Of a stretch of DNA of 64,000 nucleotides, positions 10,801-19,106 are shown one piece after another. The position numbers and the translations under genes are program-made. Each line of letters starts with the position of its first letter. The stretch's first letter is position 1. The stretch is from JBEKHT01 sp049516595 (GTDB lineage Bacteria > Chloroflexota > Anaerolineae > Anaerolineales > RBG-16-64-43): assembly GCA_049516595.1 (NCBI GenBank), contig JBEKSY010000008.1:59006-123005 (forward strand), read 5' to 3'. The notes below the pieces were generated by a model. The model made no database searches. It had not been told where the DNA came from and worked only from the letters and a program-made list of their open reading frames with translations.

Positions 10801-12891
10801 ATCCGATGCGGCCAGATTCTGAATGAACATCTGTCTCTTGTTCAGGTCATCCGGCCAACGCACTTCCATCGTAAGGCCTTGGTATAGCCCGCCGAAGGCA
10901 TCGCGTCCATCGATCCGCAGCGGGAGCCCCTCGTCCCAACTCTCGTTGGCGACCGTGGCCCCCGAAACATTGATCGGCGCTCCCTGTGGGGCAGTCACCA
11001 GGAGGAAGTAGACGCGGGTGGCCGTGAGAGCCGCGGGATTCATTGGAGCGCTCAGCGACTGTCCGCGCGGGTCCGAGCCAACGGCGGGAACGAGCAGGGT
11101 TGCGTCGGCTAAGGGCTGCGAACCATCCTGGGTTCCCGAAAGGACGACATTCAGCTGCCCCGAACCGCCGCCCTCGCTGGAACCTCGGGCGTGTCCAATC
11201 GCGACCCCGGTCACCTGCCCATCCACGTGCGCCTCGAAGGGGAGCACCAGGGGGGGATCCGTCGCAACCTGTGCTCCATACGGAACCGAGATCTGCTCGT
11301 TGTACATGCCGGTAGAGGTTCGGACCTCCAGGGTGAAAGGCCCTGGGATATTCTGGTAGATCCAGCGGGAAGCCTGGATCCTCGTGTTTTCATGCCGGTA
11401 GATTCCCGTGAACCCCCAGGCGTAGAGGAGAGTCCCGCCCAGGACCACGGCAAAGAGGCCCGCCACTCCTGCTTGCCCGGCCCAGCCGAATCCTCTTCTC
11501 GCCTTGCGGTCTTCACCCTGGGTGCCCACCCGGTTCCACAGCTCGACGAGGGCCCAGGCCGCCAGGAGCGCCATAAAAGGGTAAATCGGGAGAAAGTAGC
11601 GGATCGATTCGACGAATCGGGTCCCCATGAAAAGGAAATACCCACCTGCCCAGGTTATCGGCAGAAGGTGCGATCCCCACTGCCCTTTCCACGAGCGCCA
11701 GAGAGCCCAAAGGAACCCCGCCCAAGCCATCAGCCCGAGCGGGAGCCCAAGACCCCAAAGAATCATGTTTACGAGCGGGAAAATGAGAAGCGGACGATTG
11801 GTCCATTGCTCGCCGGGGGGACCACCGCCGATGCCGTTCGACTGGTCGCGCGCCACCTGCATGCTCGCCACCCACTCGGGGTTCAGGTGGAGGGTGAAAA
11901 AAGTGGTATCGCCCTGAAGAGTCCGGAAGGACATCGGCTGCGTGACCCGGAAGGCGAGAACCGAGACGACCCCTGCCAGGAGGAGCTTGCCTGCTACCCC
12001 CGCCAGAATCCTTCCCGATCCAGCGCCCGAGTTCTTCAATCGATTGTAGTGGGAGATGCCAGCCGCAACGACGATCTCGGCAGCCAGAGGGAGCAGATTC
12101 ACCCTGGAGGCCATGGTCATTCCAAAGGCCACGCCGAACAGCCCGTACCAGGCCCAGCTGGACAGCTTACGCGAATCCGACTCGCGTTCCTTCGACGCCT
12201 GCACCGCGGCAAACATCGCCGCCGTCGAGAAGAACAGTGCGAAGTTGTCAACGGTCAGAAAATGCGAATACTGGATCTCGAGTACAGCCAGGGCGCCCAG
12301 GGCGGAGGCGAGGAGTCCCGTCCGCTGGCCATACAAGCGCCGACCGATCAAGAACAGGAGAAACAGCGTGAGGACGTCACAAAGAGATGAAAGCCGGCGG
12401 CCCAAGAGGCGCAGATCGTCATAGCCGGTATTGCCGGTCTGTTCGGCAAACCAGCGGATTATGGTGATCGGCCACTGACCCCAAACAAAGCCGTTGTTCG
12501 CGCCGGGGGCGGTCGGATTCCCGAGGACATCGTATTTTTGATACGGGCTGATCGGCGATATCCGCGTGTTGAAGTAGTCCCCCGGCGATTTGGGAATGGA
12601 CAGTTGCGTGAGATTGCTGGTCAAGCCGTACTCATCGGGATTCAGGTCCGTACTTTGATTCCAGTTGACCCAGCTAAGGCGCCAAGCGATCCCGATGCAA
12701 ATCAGGGCCAGCAAGACCAGGTCGAAAAGGACTCCTCCGAGCCGCCGGCGGCGCGAGCCAGCCGCGGGACGGAGGGCGGCAACATCCTGAGGAGGGATTG
12801 GGTCTCGGGGATCGAGGTTAGCTTGCGCCTTCACTTCGAGCTCATCTTCGCTCATCTTGTCGACACCTGCCTGCCTCGACTTGCCGAACAC
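7876..12891 (-). CDS. GT39-like glycosyltransferase fused to DUF2298 protein
   Basis: A 1671-residue protein with two membrane modules. The N-terminal part (about 1-930) resembles GT39/ArnT-type transferases: a first membrane helix at about 54-74, an acidic motif NPDEYG in the first loop near residue 84, multiple helices and a long extracytoplasmic domain (about 500-850). The C-terminal part is a complete DUF2298 unit with EKPMDFSYFN at about 985 followed by FPPYDPW and INYYYFGF, ending in a domain with YTGLPGVVGW. An ATG at codon 13 is an alternative start. It begins 6 bp after the preceding GT39 gene. There is no internal stop, so the fusion is genuine in this sequence. Confidence 0.88.
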   Translation of the reverse strand: MFGKSRQAGVDKMSEDELEVKAQANLDPRDPIPPQDVAALRPAAGSRRRRLGGVLFDLVLLALICIGIAWRLSWVNWNQSTDLNPDEYGLTSNLTQLSIPKSPGDYFNTRISPISPYQKYDVLGNPTAPGANNGFVWGQWPITIIRWFAEQTGNTGYDDLRLLGRRLSSLCDVLTLFLLFLIGRRLYGQRTGLLASALGALAVLEIQYSHFLTVDNFALFFSTAAMFAAVQASKERESDSRKLSSWAWYGLFGVAFGMTMASRVNLLPLAAEIVVAAGISHYNRLKNSGAGSGRILAGVAGKLLLAGVVSVLAFRVTQPMSFRTLQGDTTFFTLHLNPEWVASMQVARDQSNGIGGGPPGEQWTNRPLLIFPLVNMILWGLGLPLGLMAWAGFLWALWRSWKGQWGSHLLPITWAGGYFLFMGTRFVESIRYFLPIYPFMALLAAWALVELWNRVGTQGEDRKARRGFGWAGQAGVAGLFAVVLGGTLLYAWGFTGIYRHENTRIQASRWIYQNIPGPFTLEVRTSTGMYNEQISVPYGAQVATDPPLVLPFEAHVDGQVTGVAIGHARGSSEGGGSGQLNVVLSGTQDGSQPLADATLLVPAVGSDPRGQSLSAPMNPAALTATRVYFLLVTAPQGAPINVSGATVANESWDEGLPLRIDGRDAFGGLYQGLTMEVRWPDDLNKRQMFIQNLAASDYIFLPSQRGLWTPTRLPRSYPLTVAYYQALLDGRLGFDLVAQFQQPIQIGPLVLSDVAGTVGWNRKPTLPVYNNNLFAAEEAFSVYDHAPVWIFKKSPNFDLDKVKAVLDAVDLQHVVPADPRHPVPTLNTLMLPPDRLAEQRAGGTWSSMFSRLAAQNSVEILGVALWFLWVLLTGWAAFPLVSLALRGLPDLGYSLARVAGWLLLAWLAWILGSYKVPFVRITLLALWIGLIAVGMALILIGRREWKERLRAHWRTWATMEVVFVALFLFDLLLRYGNSDLWHPSFGGEKPMDFSYFNAVIKSTSFPPYDPWFAGGYINYYYFGFVILAIPTKLLAILPSFAYNLSLPSLFAMLGLAGFGIAWSLATRLRESGQMPVSPILAGAATAVGLVLIGNLGEVRMVWQGWIGASGLVIQNDLLFGLGSVLKAVSGAWRVFSQQATLSYGTGDWYWIASRAIPVPNGPGGLPTETQPITEFPFFTFLYGDPHAHMIAMPLTVLAIGFSVSLVLRPQQTRRWSEIVPALILGSLVIGALRPTNTWDFPTYAGLGVLALGYANWRARPPSPSTGRGWGALALGAAEIAALIGLSFLLYQPYSQWYLQGYTSFDFWTGSKTPLDSYLIIHGVFLFVLVSFLLLQTKDWLASTPLAAVGRWREKGLIGYAALALVALLIAVVLLWMMKYEAVAFALPLILWAGLLALQKDLSEPKRIVLVIMAVALALTVLVEFVVLAGDISRMNTVFKFYLQVWILFAVAAGPALAWMVATRHQWSPRLGSLWAGGLTLLVLGAAFYTYQAGLSKVVDRMALNAPHTLDGMTYMAYAQYADQGQTMDLSDDSRAIQWMQENVRGSPVIVEANTVEYHWGSRFTIYTGLPGVVGWSWHQRQQRGVVSPEEVEERVREVGEFYSTSDEAWTRQFLSQYQVTYIVVGELEQAYYPPAGLAKFSQMQAEGLLQSVYSAGHTVIYKVPGPLSAGM

Positions 12892-12897
12892 GACGCG

Positions 12898-15261
12898 CTA
12901 TGGCCTGGACGAGGCCGAGCTTGCAGGTTGCCCTCCCGCTTGAGCTGGGCTCCCGGGAATGAAGTAAAGGAAGAAATCATGGCCGGCGACCTGAGAGGTG
13001 AACCGCCGCAGCTGCCCAGAAGGGAATCTGGCTGCCAGGACATTCAGCGTATCCTGGTCATCCTTGTTGAAGATCACCAGCAGTGGCTCCCCTGCGGGGG
13101 TCAGCGTTTTCAAAGAATCCCGGGGAAGCGCGTAGTCCCGGGTGGGATCGCCCGCATACATTCCCACGAGGCGAGTGTCCACCCAATATGGGAAGGGAAC
13201 GACATAAGCGTCTGGGTAGCTACCCACCGAATGGGCAAAAGCGCTCACCAGCGCGCCGATCTCCGAGGCGTTCTGAGCGGCCAGCCGGTACTGCCTCGGG
13301 TATTGATCAAAGGTAAGGAGGTAGTTCTGGGCCATTGCTCCCACCAGCAGCAGCCCCGCGCAGGGCAAGACCAGGAAGCGATAACTCCGTTCGGACAGAC
13401 GGCCTTTCAGGGTGTCCAGGAGCATGACCGCTCCGATGGCGGCGACCACGAAAACTATAGGAAAGGCTCCGGAGGTGCGGTTCATGGCCGGATTCTCGAG
13501 CGGGAAGGCAATCGCGAGGGAAGACGGGAGCATCAACAGGGGAATAGCTAGAAGCACGAACAGATCCAGCCAGTTCCGCTGGCGCAGGTACCTTGCCAAC
13601 AAGAAGAAGGCTCCCAGGACGAATAGCACGGCACTAACTACGTCCAGGGCCGGCCGGCCGGGGACACCCAAGAACCAGGCCGTGCCTCCACTCCAATTGA
13701 ACATGAGCAGCGCATTGACCTGGTTTTGAAGGAAGATGACGAGGGGGTGGCCGGCATACGTGGTCTCACTCTCACCGATGCGCGTCAAGGTGCGTTCCCA
13801 GAAGATAAAGGGATTACTCGTCGCGTAGTGCAAGAGCGGCAGCCCCAAGACGAACGCTGGAATGAAGGCAGCCAGCAGGCCTCGCCAGGTCCAGCCCCGC
13901 AGGCCGGTCGACTGCCGATGGAGGCTGAAGAGGATGACGGCCACCAGCATGACGAAGGGCAGGATGCGGATCGGCGAGTAACCGTTGAAGCCAAGGCCCA
14001 GTGCGAGGCCCGCCCAAAGGAAATCTTCTGCCCGCCGATGTCGCAGGGCGCGTATCAAGTAAAAGAGAGCCGGGGCCACAAAGAGCGGGAGAAATGGAAA
14101 GCGCAGCCCGATCCGGCTGTTCACATTCGGCCAGTAGGCAATGCCGCTCAAGACCATGGCGACCAAGCCCACTCTCCGGTCCGCAATCTCCTTCCCGAGG
14201 AGATAGACGTAGGGGAGCGTCGCAAAACCGGCGGCCGCCGTGACGATCTTTAGGGTGAGGTAGGAAATTCCCGTGCCAAAGGTCGTTGCGACAAAAGCTG
14301 CCAGGTAGAACTCGATGAACTCGCGCCCGGTGTTGCGCGGGAAGTAGGTCGAGTACTTGCCCGCTAGAACATCCATAACATCCAGCAGCTTTTCGGCGTG
14401 GTCACTCGTCATCTCGGGGGCGACTAGATCGAGCCGGTAGAAGCGGAAGAATGCGACCAGGAGAAATCCGGCCAAAACCAGGAGGGTCCATCCGGAGAGC
14501 TGGAATCCATTTCCCACGCTCTTCAGATACGTCCACAGCCTCTGAACCCCCTCTTTGACTAAGCGCAGAACACGCGGAGATCCCGATTCTGTCGGAGACA
14601 GGGCAACAATCCAGAAGAGGAGGGCGAGGATCCAAAGGGTCAGGTTCGTCGCGGTGAAAACGTCGCCCTCGAAGGAGAGAAAGGCGGCTATGCTCAGACC
14701 GACCCCCAACCAGGCGCACAGCACCGAGGCCAGCGAAAGGGCCCACCGACCCGGAGGAACCGTTTCCTCCTTCAATTCAAGGAACCGCAGATCGCCCGCC
14801 CGCCAGGACCAAACCAGAAGCGAGATCGGAAGAAGGTAGAGAATGCCTGCCAGGCGGGTGCTGGCGGGGTACCCGCTCGGCCGGAAATCCATGACGGCCT
14901 GGGCTGCGAGCGCCAGCAGAAGCGCGCCGCAAGGTCGAAGAATCCGACCCCATACTACGGCGGGTTGAACGGTCTGGACTGGGATCTCCGTTGCAGGGGA
15001 GGACGGCGGCGCGATAGCCCTCAGCGGAATCGGGGCAACTGGGATCCCCGGCGCTCGAGTTCTGACCGCCCATACGACCAGGCCGGCTGCGATGAGCAGA
15101 AGCAGGTACCCTTCCGGAGAGAGCGGCCCGCGCAGGACCAGATAAGCCAGCCCGATCAGAGCGGCAACCGACGCCAGGAATTCTCGGACGGCACGCTTGA
15201 CCGCCGGTTGCTTGAGCTCCGCCCGAATCCAGTCCAGTAGGGAAGGTGTGCTCTCGCTCAT
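12898..15261 (-). CDS. GT39-type membrane glycosyltransferase with long N-terminal membrane module
   Basis: A 787-residue polytopic protein. The region from about residue 255 resembles GT39/ArnT-like enzymes, with an acidic loop motif (APEMTSDHAEKLLDV, about 282-296) where the family has its catalytic Asp. The first 255 residues form a separate block of about eight hydrophobic segments not expected in a basic GT39 protein. The soluble C-terminus is about 130 residues. Its ATG overlaps the stop of the neighbouring methyltransferase in an ATGA arrangement, implying translational coupling. Probably it transfers a sugar from a polyprenyl-phosphate carrier outside the membrane; donor and acceptor are unknown. 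Confidence 0.85.
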   Translation of the reverse strand: MSESTPSLLDWIRAELKQPAVKRAVREFLASVAALIGLAYLVLRGPLSPEGYLLLLIAAGLVVWAVRTRAPGIPVAPIPLRAIAPPSSPATEIPVQTVQPAVVWGRILRPCGALLLALAAQAVMDFRPSGYPASTRLAGILYLLPISLLVWSWRAGDLRFLELKEETVPPGRWALSLASVLCAWLGVGLSIAAFLSFEGDVFTATNLTLWILALLFWIVALSPTESGSPRVLRLVKEGVQRLWTYLKSVGNGFQLSGWTLLVLAGFLLVAFFRFYRLDLVAPEMTSDHAEKLLDVMDVLAGKYSTYFPRNTGREFIEFYLAAFVATTFGTGISYLTLKIVTAAAGFATLPYVYLLGKEIADRRVGLVAMVLSGIAYWPNVNSRIGLRFPFLPLFVAPALFYLIRALRHRRAEDFLWAGLALGLGFNGYSPIRILPFVMLVAVILFSLHRQSTGLRGWTWRGLLAAFIPAFVLGLPLLHYATSNPFIFWERTLTRIGESETTYAGHPLVIFLQNQVNALLMFNWSGGTAWFLGVPGRPALDVVSAVLFVLGAFFLLARYLRQRNWLDLFVLLAIPLLMLPSSLAIAFPLENPAMNRTSGAFPIVFVVAAIGAVMLLDTLKGRLSERSYRFLVLPCAGLLLVGAMAQNYLLTFDQYPRQYRLAAQNASEIGALVSAFAHSVGSYPDAYVVPFPYWVDTRLVGMYAGDPTRDYALPRDSLKTLTPAGEPLLVIFNKDDQDTLNVLAARFPSGQLRRFTSQVAGHDFFLYFIPGSPAQAGGQPASSASSRP

Positions 15262-15995
15262 CGATGGTCAGCACCGAGAGGCTTGCGCCCAATCGCAATC
15301 ATACTCTCCCCCCAGCGGAGAGGCAGGAAGATCCACCCGCTAATGGCTTGAACCCCGCCAAGCGACCCAAAGACAATCTTTTGGACGATCGCCGGGAGGA
15401 TTGGAAGATAGGGCGCATCCCAAAACCCGTCGCTGAGAACCCGCAGCACCTGCACCCCGGCGACTCGATTGACCAGCTCCAGCCACTCAGCGGGTGGCTT
15501 CAAGGAAATGTGGGTAGGATCCTGAAACCCGATCCACCCCTCCCCTTTGAGCGGACGCAGGAGCGAGCTCAAGTTGGGAGTGGAGAGAATTAGGGTCCCT
15601 CCTGGGACCAAGACTCTGCCGAGTTCACGCACCGCCTCATCCGGGTGAACCAAGTGTTCCACGATGTGCTTTGTGATCACGACATCGAAGCTTTCTTCCC
15701 GGTAGGGGAGACACTCGGCAGAGGCCTCATTGACCCGCGTGCGTGGAGCAACCTGCCGGGCCTGGCCCAAGGCCCACGGATTTACGTCAACGGCATGAGT
15801 CTCAAAATCTCTTTCTAGCTGCCCGACAAGGTGACCCAGACCGCAACCCACCTCGAGCAGACGCCCACCTGGGCGCCCGTAGCGCCGTGCCAGACCGGCG
15901 TAGAAGCGATTCGACCACCAATACTGGCTGAAGCGCCCAAAAGATACCTTTTCATATGTGTGGGTATGAAAATAGCGTTCGTCGAAGGGAGTCAT
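15258..15995 (-). CDS. Class I SAM-dependent methyltransferase
   Basis: A 245-residue methyltransferase. The SAM-binding motif I is LLEVGCGLGHLVGQL, with an acidic AVDVNPWAL after the second strand and SFDVVITKHIVEHLVHP at motif IV. The frame is open far upstream, but the ATG at 15995 overlaps the stop of the previous gene by ATGA and gives a normal N-terminus. Methyltransferases of this UbiE/Methyltransf_11 type inside glycosyltransferase operons commonly modify a sugar or lipid carrier; that is inference here. Confidence 0.88.
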   Translation of the reverse strand: MTPFDERYFHTHTYEKVSFGRFSQYWWSNRFYAGLARRYGRPGGRLLEVGCGLGHLVGQLERDFETHAVDVNPWALGQARQVAPRTRVNEASAECLPYREESFDVVITKHIVEHLVHPDEAVRELGRVLVPGGTLILSTPNLSSLLRPLKGEGWIGFQDPTHISLKPPAEWLELVNRVAGVQVLRVLSDGFWDAPYLPILPAIVQKIVFGSLGGVQAISGWIFLPLRWGESMIAIGRKPLGADHR

Positions 15996-16786
15996 GCTCG
16001 CCTGGCGACGTAGAAGGTGAAGGCCCCCTGGGCTGGCGGTGCTTCGTGAAAATGTGGCGAGACAAACCGCCAGGTCAGCGCCAAGTTGATCTTGGACTTC
16101 CAGAGAATCCATCTCCCCGTGAGCTTGCGGGCCACCAGGGAGGGCAGTCCTAGGTAGTGTCCCCATTCCAGCGTCCGCATCGAAGATTCCGAGAAATAGT
16201 CCCAGGAAGATTCCAGGACCAACCCGGCCCGATCCAGCCGGGCCCGCCAACCATCGGCCTCTTCGAGGTGGTGCACCCGGGACATTCGCCGGAACCAATC
16301 CCGATAGGAGCCGGCTGCTCCCTGGAGGCCGACCGCGGCGAGCATTCGCGCCACTGAGAGATAGGAGAGGTAACGCGGATTGGGAACGCAGAACACAAAA
16401 GGAGCTCCGGTCTTGAGCACCCGACCGATCTCTAGGATTACCTCGTCCACCCCTAGAATGTGCTCCAGCACCGAGTTGCTCATCGCACTGGCAAACCAAG
16501 CCGCAGGAAAAGGAATCCGCATTCCGTCCCCTTGCACTACCAGGCGATAGGCCCCACGCCTTTTCGCCTCGGGGAGGACCGAAAAGGAAGGATCCAATCC
16601 CACTTCAATGCGCCGGGAGAAGGCGGCGGAAGCAAAATGCCCGTCTCCGCAGCCGATGTCCAGCGTGGGCTCCGGCAGGGCCACGCCCTGGTAGAAGCGA
16701 TCCTCCATGGCTCGGACGAGCGCACGGAAGTAGGGCAAGTCCCGCAGATGGTTCCAAAGCACTCGATCGTTTCCAGATGCCCTCAC
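15992..16786 (-). CDS. Class I SAM-dependent methyltransferase
   Basis: A 264-residue methyltransferase. Motif I reads TLDIGCGDGHFASAAF, preceded by a region (RDLPYFRALVRAMEDRFY) seen in glycan-cluster methyltransferases, and the post-I region has SNSVLEHILGVDEVI. It is a different subfamily from the next methyltransferase rather than a recent duplicate. Start and stop overlap both neighbours by ATGA (GT4 upstream, the second methyltransferase downstream), so the three genes are translationally coupled. The substrate is unknown; a lipid-linked or sugar acceptor fits the context. Confidence 0.87.
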   Translation of the reverse strand: MRASGNDRVLWNHLRDLPYFRALVRAMEDRFYQGVALPEPTLDIGCGDGHFASAAFSRRIEVGLDPSFSVLPEAKRRGAYRLVVQGDGMRIPFPAAWFASAMSNSVLEHILGVDEVILEIGRVLKTGAPFVFCVPNPRYLSYLSVARMLAAVGLQGAAGSYRDWFRRMSRVHHLEEADGWRARLDRAGLVLESSWDYFSESSMRTLEWGHYLGLPSLVARKLTGRWILWKSKINLALTWRFVSPHFHEAPPAQGAFTFYVARRA

Positions 16787-17982
16787 TTCACCTGCCTTGA
16801 GGGGCTGGCGACGTGTCGCGACCCGTGGACGGCCAGCTGACGCTGCAGTTCCAAGAAATGCAGTTCATACTGGGCGGCTACCGCATCCGGCGAGTAGACA
16901 GCTTGAAGATCCTGGCCGGGCTTGCGGTAGGCTTCGGGATGGTCGAGGATCTCCAAGAGGGCCTCGGCCAGGGCCCGTCCGTCTCTCGGGGGGACAACGC
17001 GGCCCATGCCCGTGCTGCGGACCGGTTGTCGCACCCCGGGCAGAGCCGAGGCCACGACCGGACTGCCGCACATCATCGACTCAATCTGAACGAGTCCGAA
17101 GCTCTCCGTGCTGTTGATGCTGGGCAGCACCGTCACGTCACAGGCCCGAAAGAACGTTGCCATGGCTCTTGGATCCAGCGTTCCCAAGAACTTCCAATGA
17201 TTCCCGAGACGCGCGATGATCGGAAGCAACTTTCGTGCGTAGGCATCCTCCCCGAGCACGTTCTGATGCGGCCCGGCAAAAAGGACTCGCAAGTCCGGGT
17301 ATCTCTCAAGCACAGCCGGCAGGGCTTCGAGCAGGTACTCGACCCCTTTTTCGGCCGCCAGTCGGGCCGCCATCCCAATGACCCGGTGATGGTTCAGACC
17401 GTGGCGCGACCGGAAGATCGCCACCTCCTCCTCGCTCACCTCAGCAACTTCTACGGGTGGCGGAATCACGGTCACCTTGCTCAGGTACCGGGCCAGAAAA
17501 GGAGAGTTCTCGGCATAGTCGCGGGTGTAGGCGACGATCACGTGGGCGGCGCCGGCCGCAAGGTGGTTGGCCGCGTGAACGACTTGATTGGCCACGCGGT
17601 TGAAAACCGTGGGCGGGAGACTTAGGTCACAATGGTAGGTGAGGATTGTCGGCTTTCGGAAGAGGCGCCCGCGCAGGGCAATGCCAGGGGCATCGAACTG
17701 TGGCAGGTGGATGCTGATCGCATCGTGGGAGCTGACGAGTTGCGTGGCCCACCAACCGATAGTGGGCATGAGCACCCCTTTGCTCACCCTGGCTATCACC
17801 CAGGGACGAATGATCTCGACGCCCTCGAGACTCTCCCGAGCGGGAAGGCGCCGGTCAAATCTCGAGGTCAGGACCGTGACCTGGTGCCCGCGACGGGCCA
17901 GCGCTCGAGCCACGCGCTCGGTGTAGATCGTCAAACCGGAGACGTGGGGGCGGTAGTAGGTAAGGACAATCAGGATGCGCAT
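16783..17982 (-). CDS. Family 4 glycosyltransferase
   Basis: A 399-residue GT-B fold enzyme. The N-terminus has the GT4 pattern LTYYRPHVSGLTIYTERVARALARRGH. The C-terminal donor site has VIGMAARLAAEKGVEYLLEAL and the EX7E-type segment ESFGLVQIESMMCGSPVVAS. Such enzymes use nucleotide sugars at the cytoplasmic face to extend a lipid-linked or diacylglycerol acceptor. It lies 6 bp after the YbhN-like gene and overlaps the methyltransferase by 4 bp. Several GT4 functions (for example lipid mannosylation) are possible; the sequence does not decide between them. Confidence 0.92.
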   Translation of the reverse strand: MRILIVLTYYRPHVSGLTIYTERVARALARRGHQVTVLTSRFDRRLPARESLEGVEIIRPWVIARVSKGVLMPTIGWWATQLVSSHDAISIHLPQFDAPGIALRGRLFRKPTILTYHCDLSLPPTVFNRVANQVVHAANHLAAGAAHVIVAYTRDYAENSPFLARYLSKVTVIPPPVEVAEVSEEEVAIFRSRHGLNHHRVIGMAARLAAEKGVEYLLEALPAVLERYPDLRVLFAGPHQNVLGEDAYARKLLPIIARLGNHWKFLGTLDPRAMATFFRACDVTVLPSINSTESFGLVQIESMMCGSPVVASALPGVRQPVRSTGMGRVVPPRDGRALAEALLEILDHPEAYRKPGQDLQAVYSPDAVAAQYELHFLELQRQLAVHGSRHVASPSRQVK

Positions 17983-17988
17983 AGGGGT

Positions 17989-19098
17989 TCAGCCTTCCCC
18001 GGTCCTGTCCGGAGGCGCTTGCATGCCCGAAACCTCACCGGGTTGCTTCCGCCCACGGATCTCCATCACGGCCGTCACCAATTGCCCAAGTGACTGCCCC
18101 TCCTGGAGCAGACCCCAGGTCCCAAGGACAATGACCCCGATCGTGTTCAGGAAGTGGATGGAAAGGGCAAAAGCCAGTGCGCGTCCCGGAGACATCCCCG
18201 CCACGGAGAGGACGCCCACCACCGCGGCTTCATAAACCCCAATAGCATTGGGCGAGGAAGGGAGCATGACCCCGAGCGCGCCTCCGGCCAGGGCAGCCAG
18301 GGCCAGTCTCGAGCTCGCACCGGGAACAAATCCTTGAAGAATGACCCAGTACTCCAGGATCCACGCGAGCCAAGCCGCCAGGATCCCTGCCAGGGCCGGG
18401 ACCGCCACACCCCACTGGCCAATGACCTGGATCCCCTCCAGAAACTCGTCCAAGCGCACCACCCAAGGTTCCAGCCACGCTACCCTCCCTAGCCCTCTCC
18501 GCGCCGCCTTCACGATCGCGGCCCGTGTGACGGCCAGGGCGAAAAGAGCCAGGGTGCCCAGGACAGCCAGAGCCAAGGTGACCTCCAGGGCGCGACTGAC
18601 CCAGGAGGCACCAGCGAAGAGCGCGATCGCGGCCAAACCGAGCAGCCCCGTAACCAGCAGGTCAACGACCCGCTCGACGACCACGGCGGAAAGTGCCGAA
18701 CTTGCGGAGAGGGGCGACACCCCCCCCTTGGGCAGCCCCGCCAGAACGGCCCGGCCTAGATCTCCAAGGCGCAAGGGCAAAAGCGTGTTGAGGAGATAGC
18801 CCACGTTAAGTACGGAGAACGATCGCGATAGGCCCAGCTTGCGATCCACAAGGTACCGCCAAGCGATCGCGCGTGCCAGCTGGGCTAGGACCAGAAGAAC
18901 CAGGGCCGGGATGATGACCCACGGACTGGCACTGGCCCAAGCGCTCAAGACCTCCTTCCAGCTCACGACGCGCAGGAGGATGACGATCGCCAGAACACTC
19001 AGCAACAGCCCAGGCAACCAGGTAATCGACGATCTGAGCCAAGCGATCGTCCGCGTTCTGGCTCTCTTCCCGTTCTTGTCCAGAGCTCGAGCTTTCAC
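17989..19098 (-). CDS. YbhN/AglD-type (lysylphosphatidylglycerol synthase TM region) flippase-like protein
   Basis: A 369-residue integral membrane protein with about eight hydrophobic segments, matching the lysylphosphatidylglycerol synthase transmembrane/UPF0104 family (YbhN, AglD). Recognisable pieces are RAIAWRYLVDRKLGL near residue 60, NVGYLLNTLLPLRLGDLGRA, and the late SPNAIGVYEAAVVGVL. Members are associated with lipid or lipid-linked sugar translocation. It starts with GTG 8 bp after lepA, with no clear Shine-Dalgarno site, so translation may depend on coupling. It precedes the glycosyltransferase genes, which fits a role in moving a lipid-linked intermediate. Confidence 0.85.
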   Translation of the reverse strand: MKARALDKNGKRARTRTIAWLRSSITWLPGLLLSVLAIVILLRVVSWKEVLSAWASASPWVIIPALVLLVLAQLARAIAWRYLVDRKLGLSRSFSVLNVGYLLNTLLPLRLGDLGRAVLAGLPKGGVSPLSASSALSAVVVERVVDLLVTGLLGLAAIALFAGASWVSRALEVTLALAVLGTLALFALAVTRAAIVKAARRGLGRVAWLEPWVVRLDEFLEGIQVIGQWGVAVPALAGILAAWLAWILEYWVILQGFVPGASSRLALAALAGGALGVMLPSSPNAIGVYEAAVVGVLSVAGMSPGRALAFALSIHFLNTIGVIVLGTWGLLQEGQSLGQLVTAVMEIRGRKQPGEVSGMQAPPDRTGEG

Positions 19099-19106
19099 GG
19101 CCGCAG

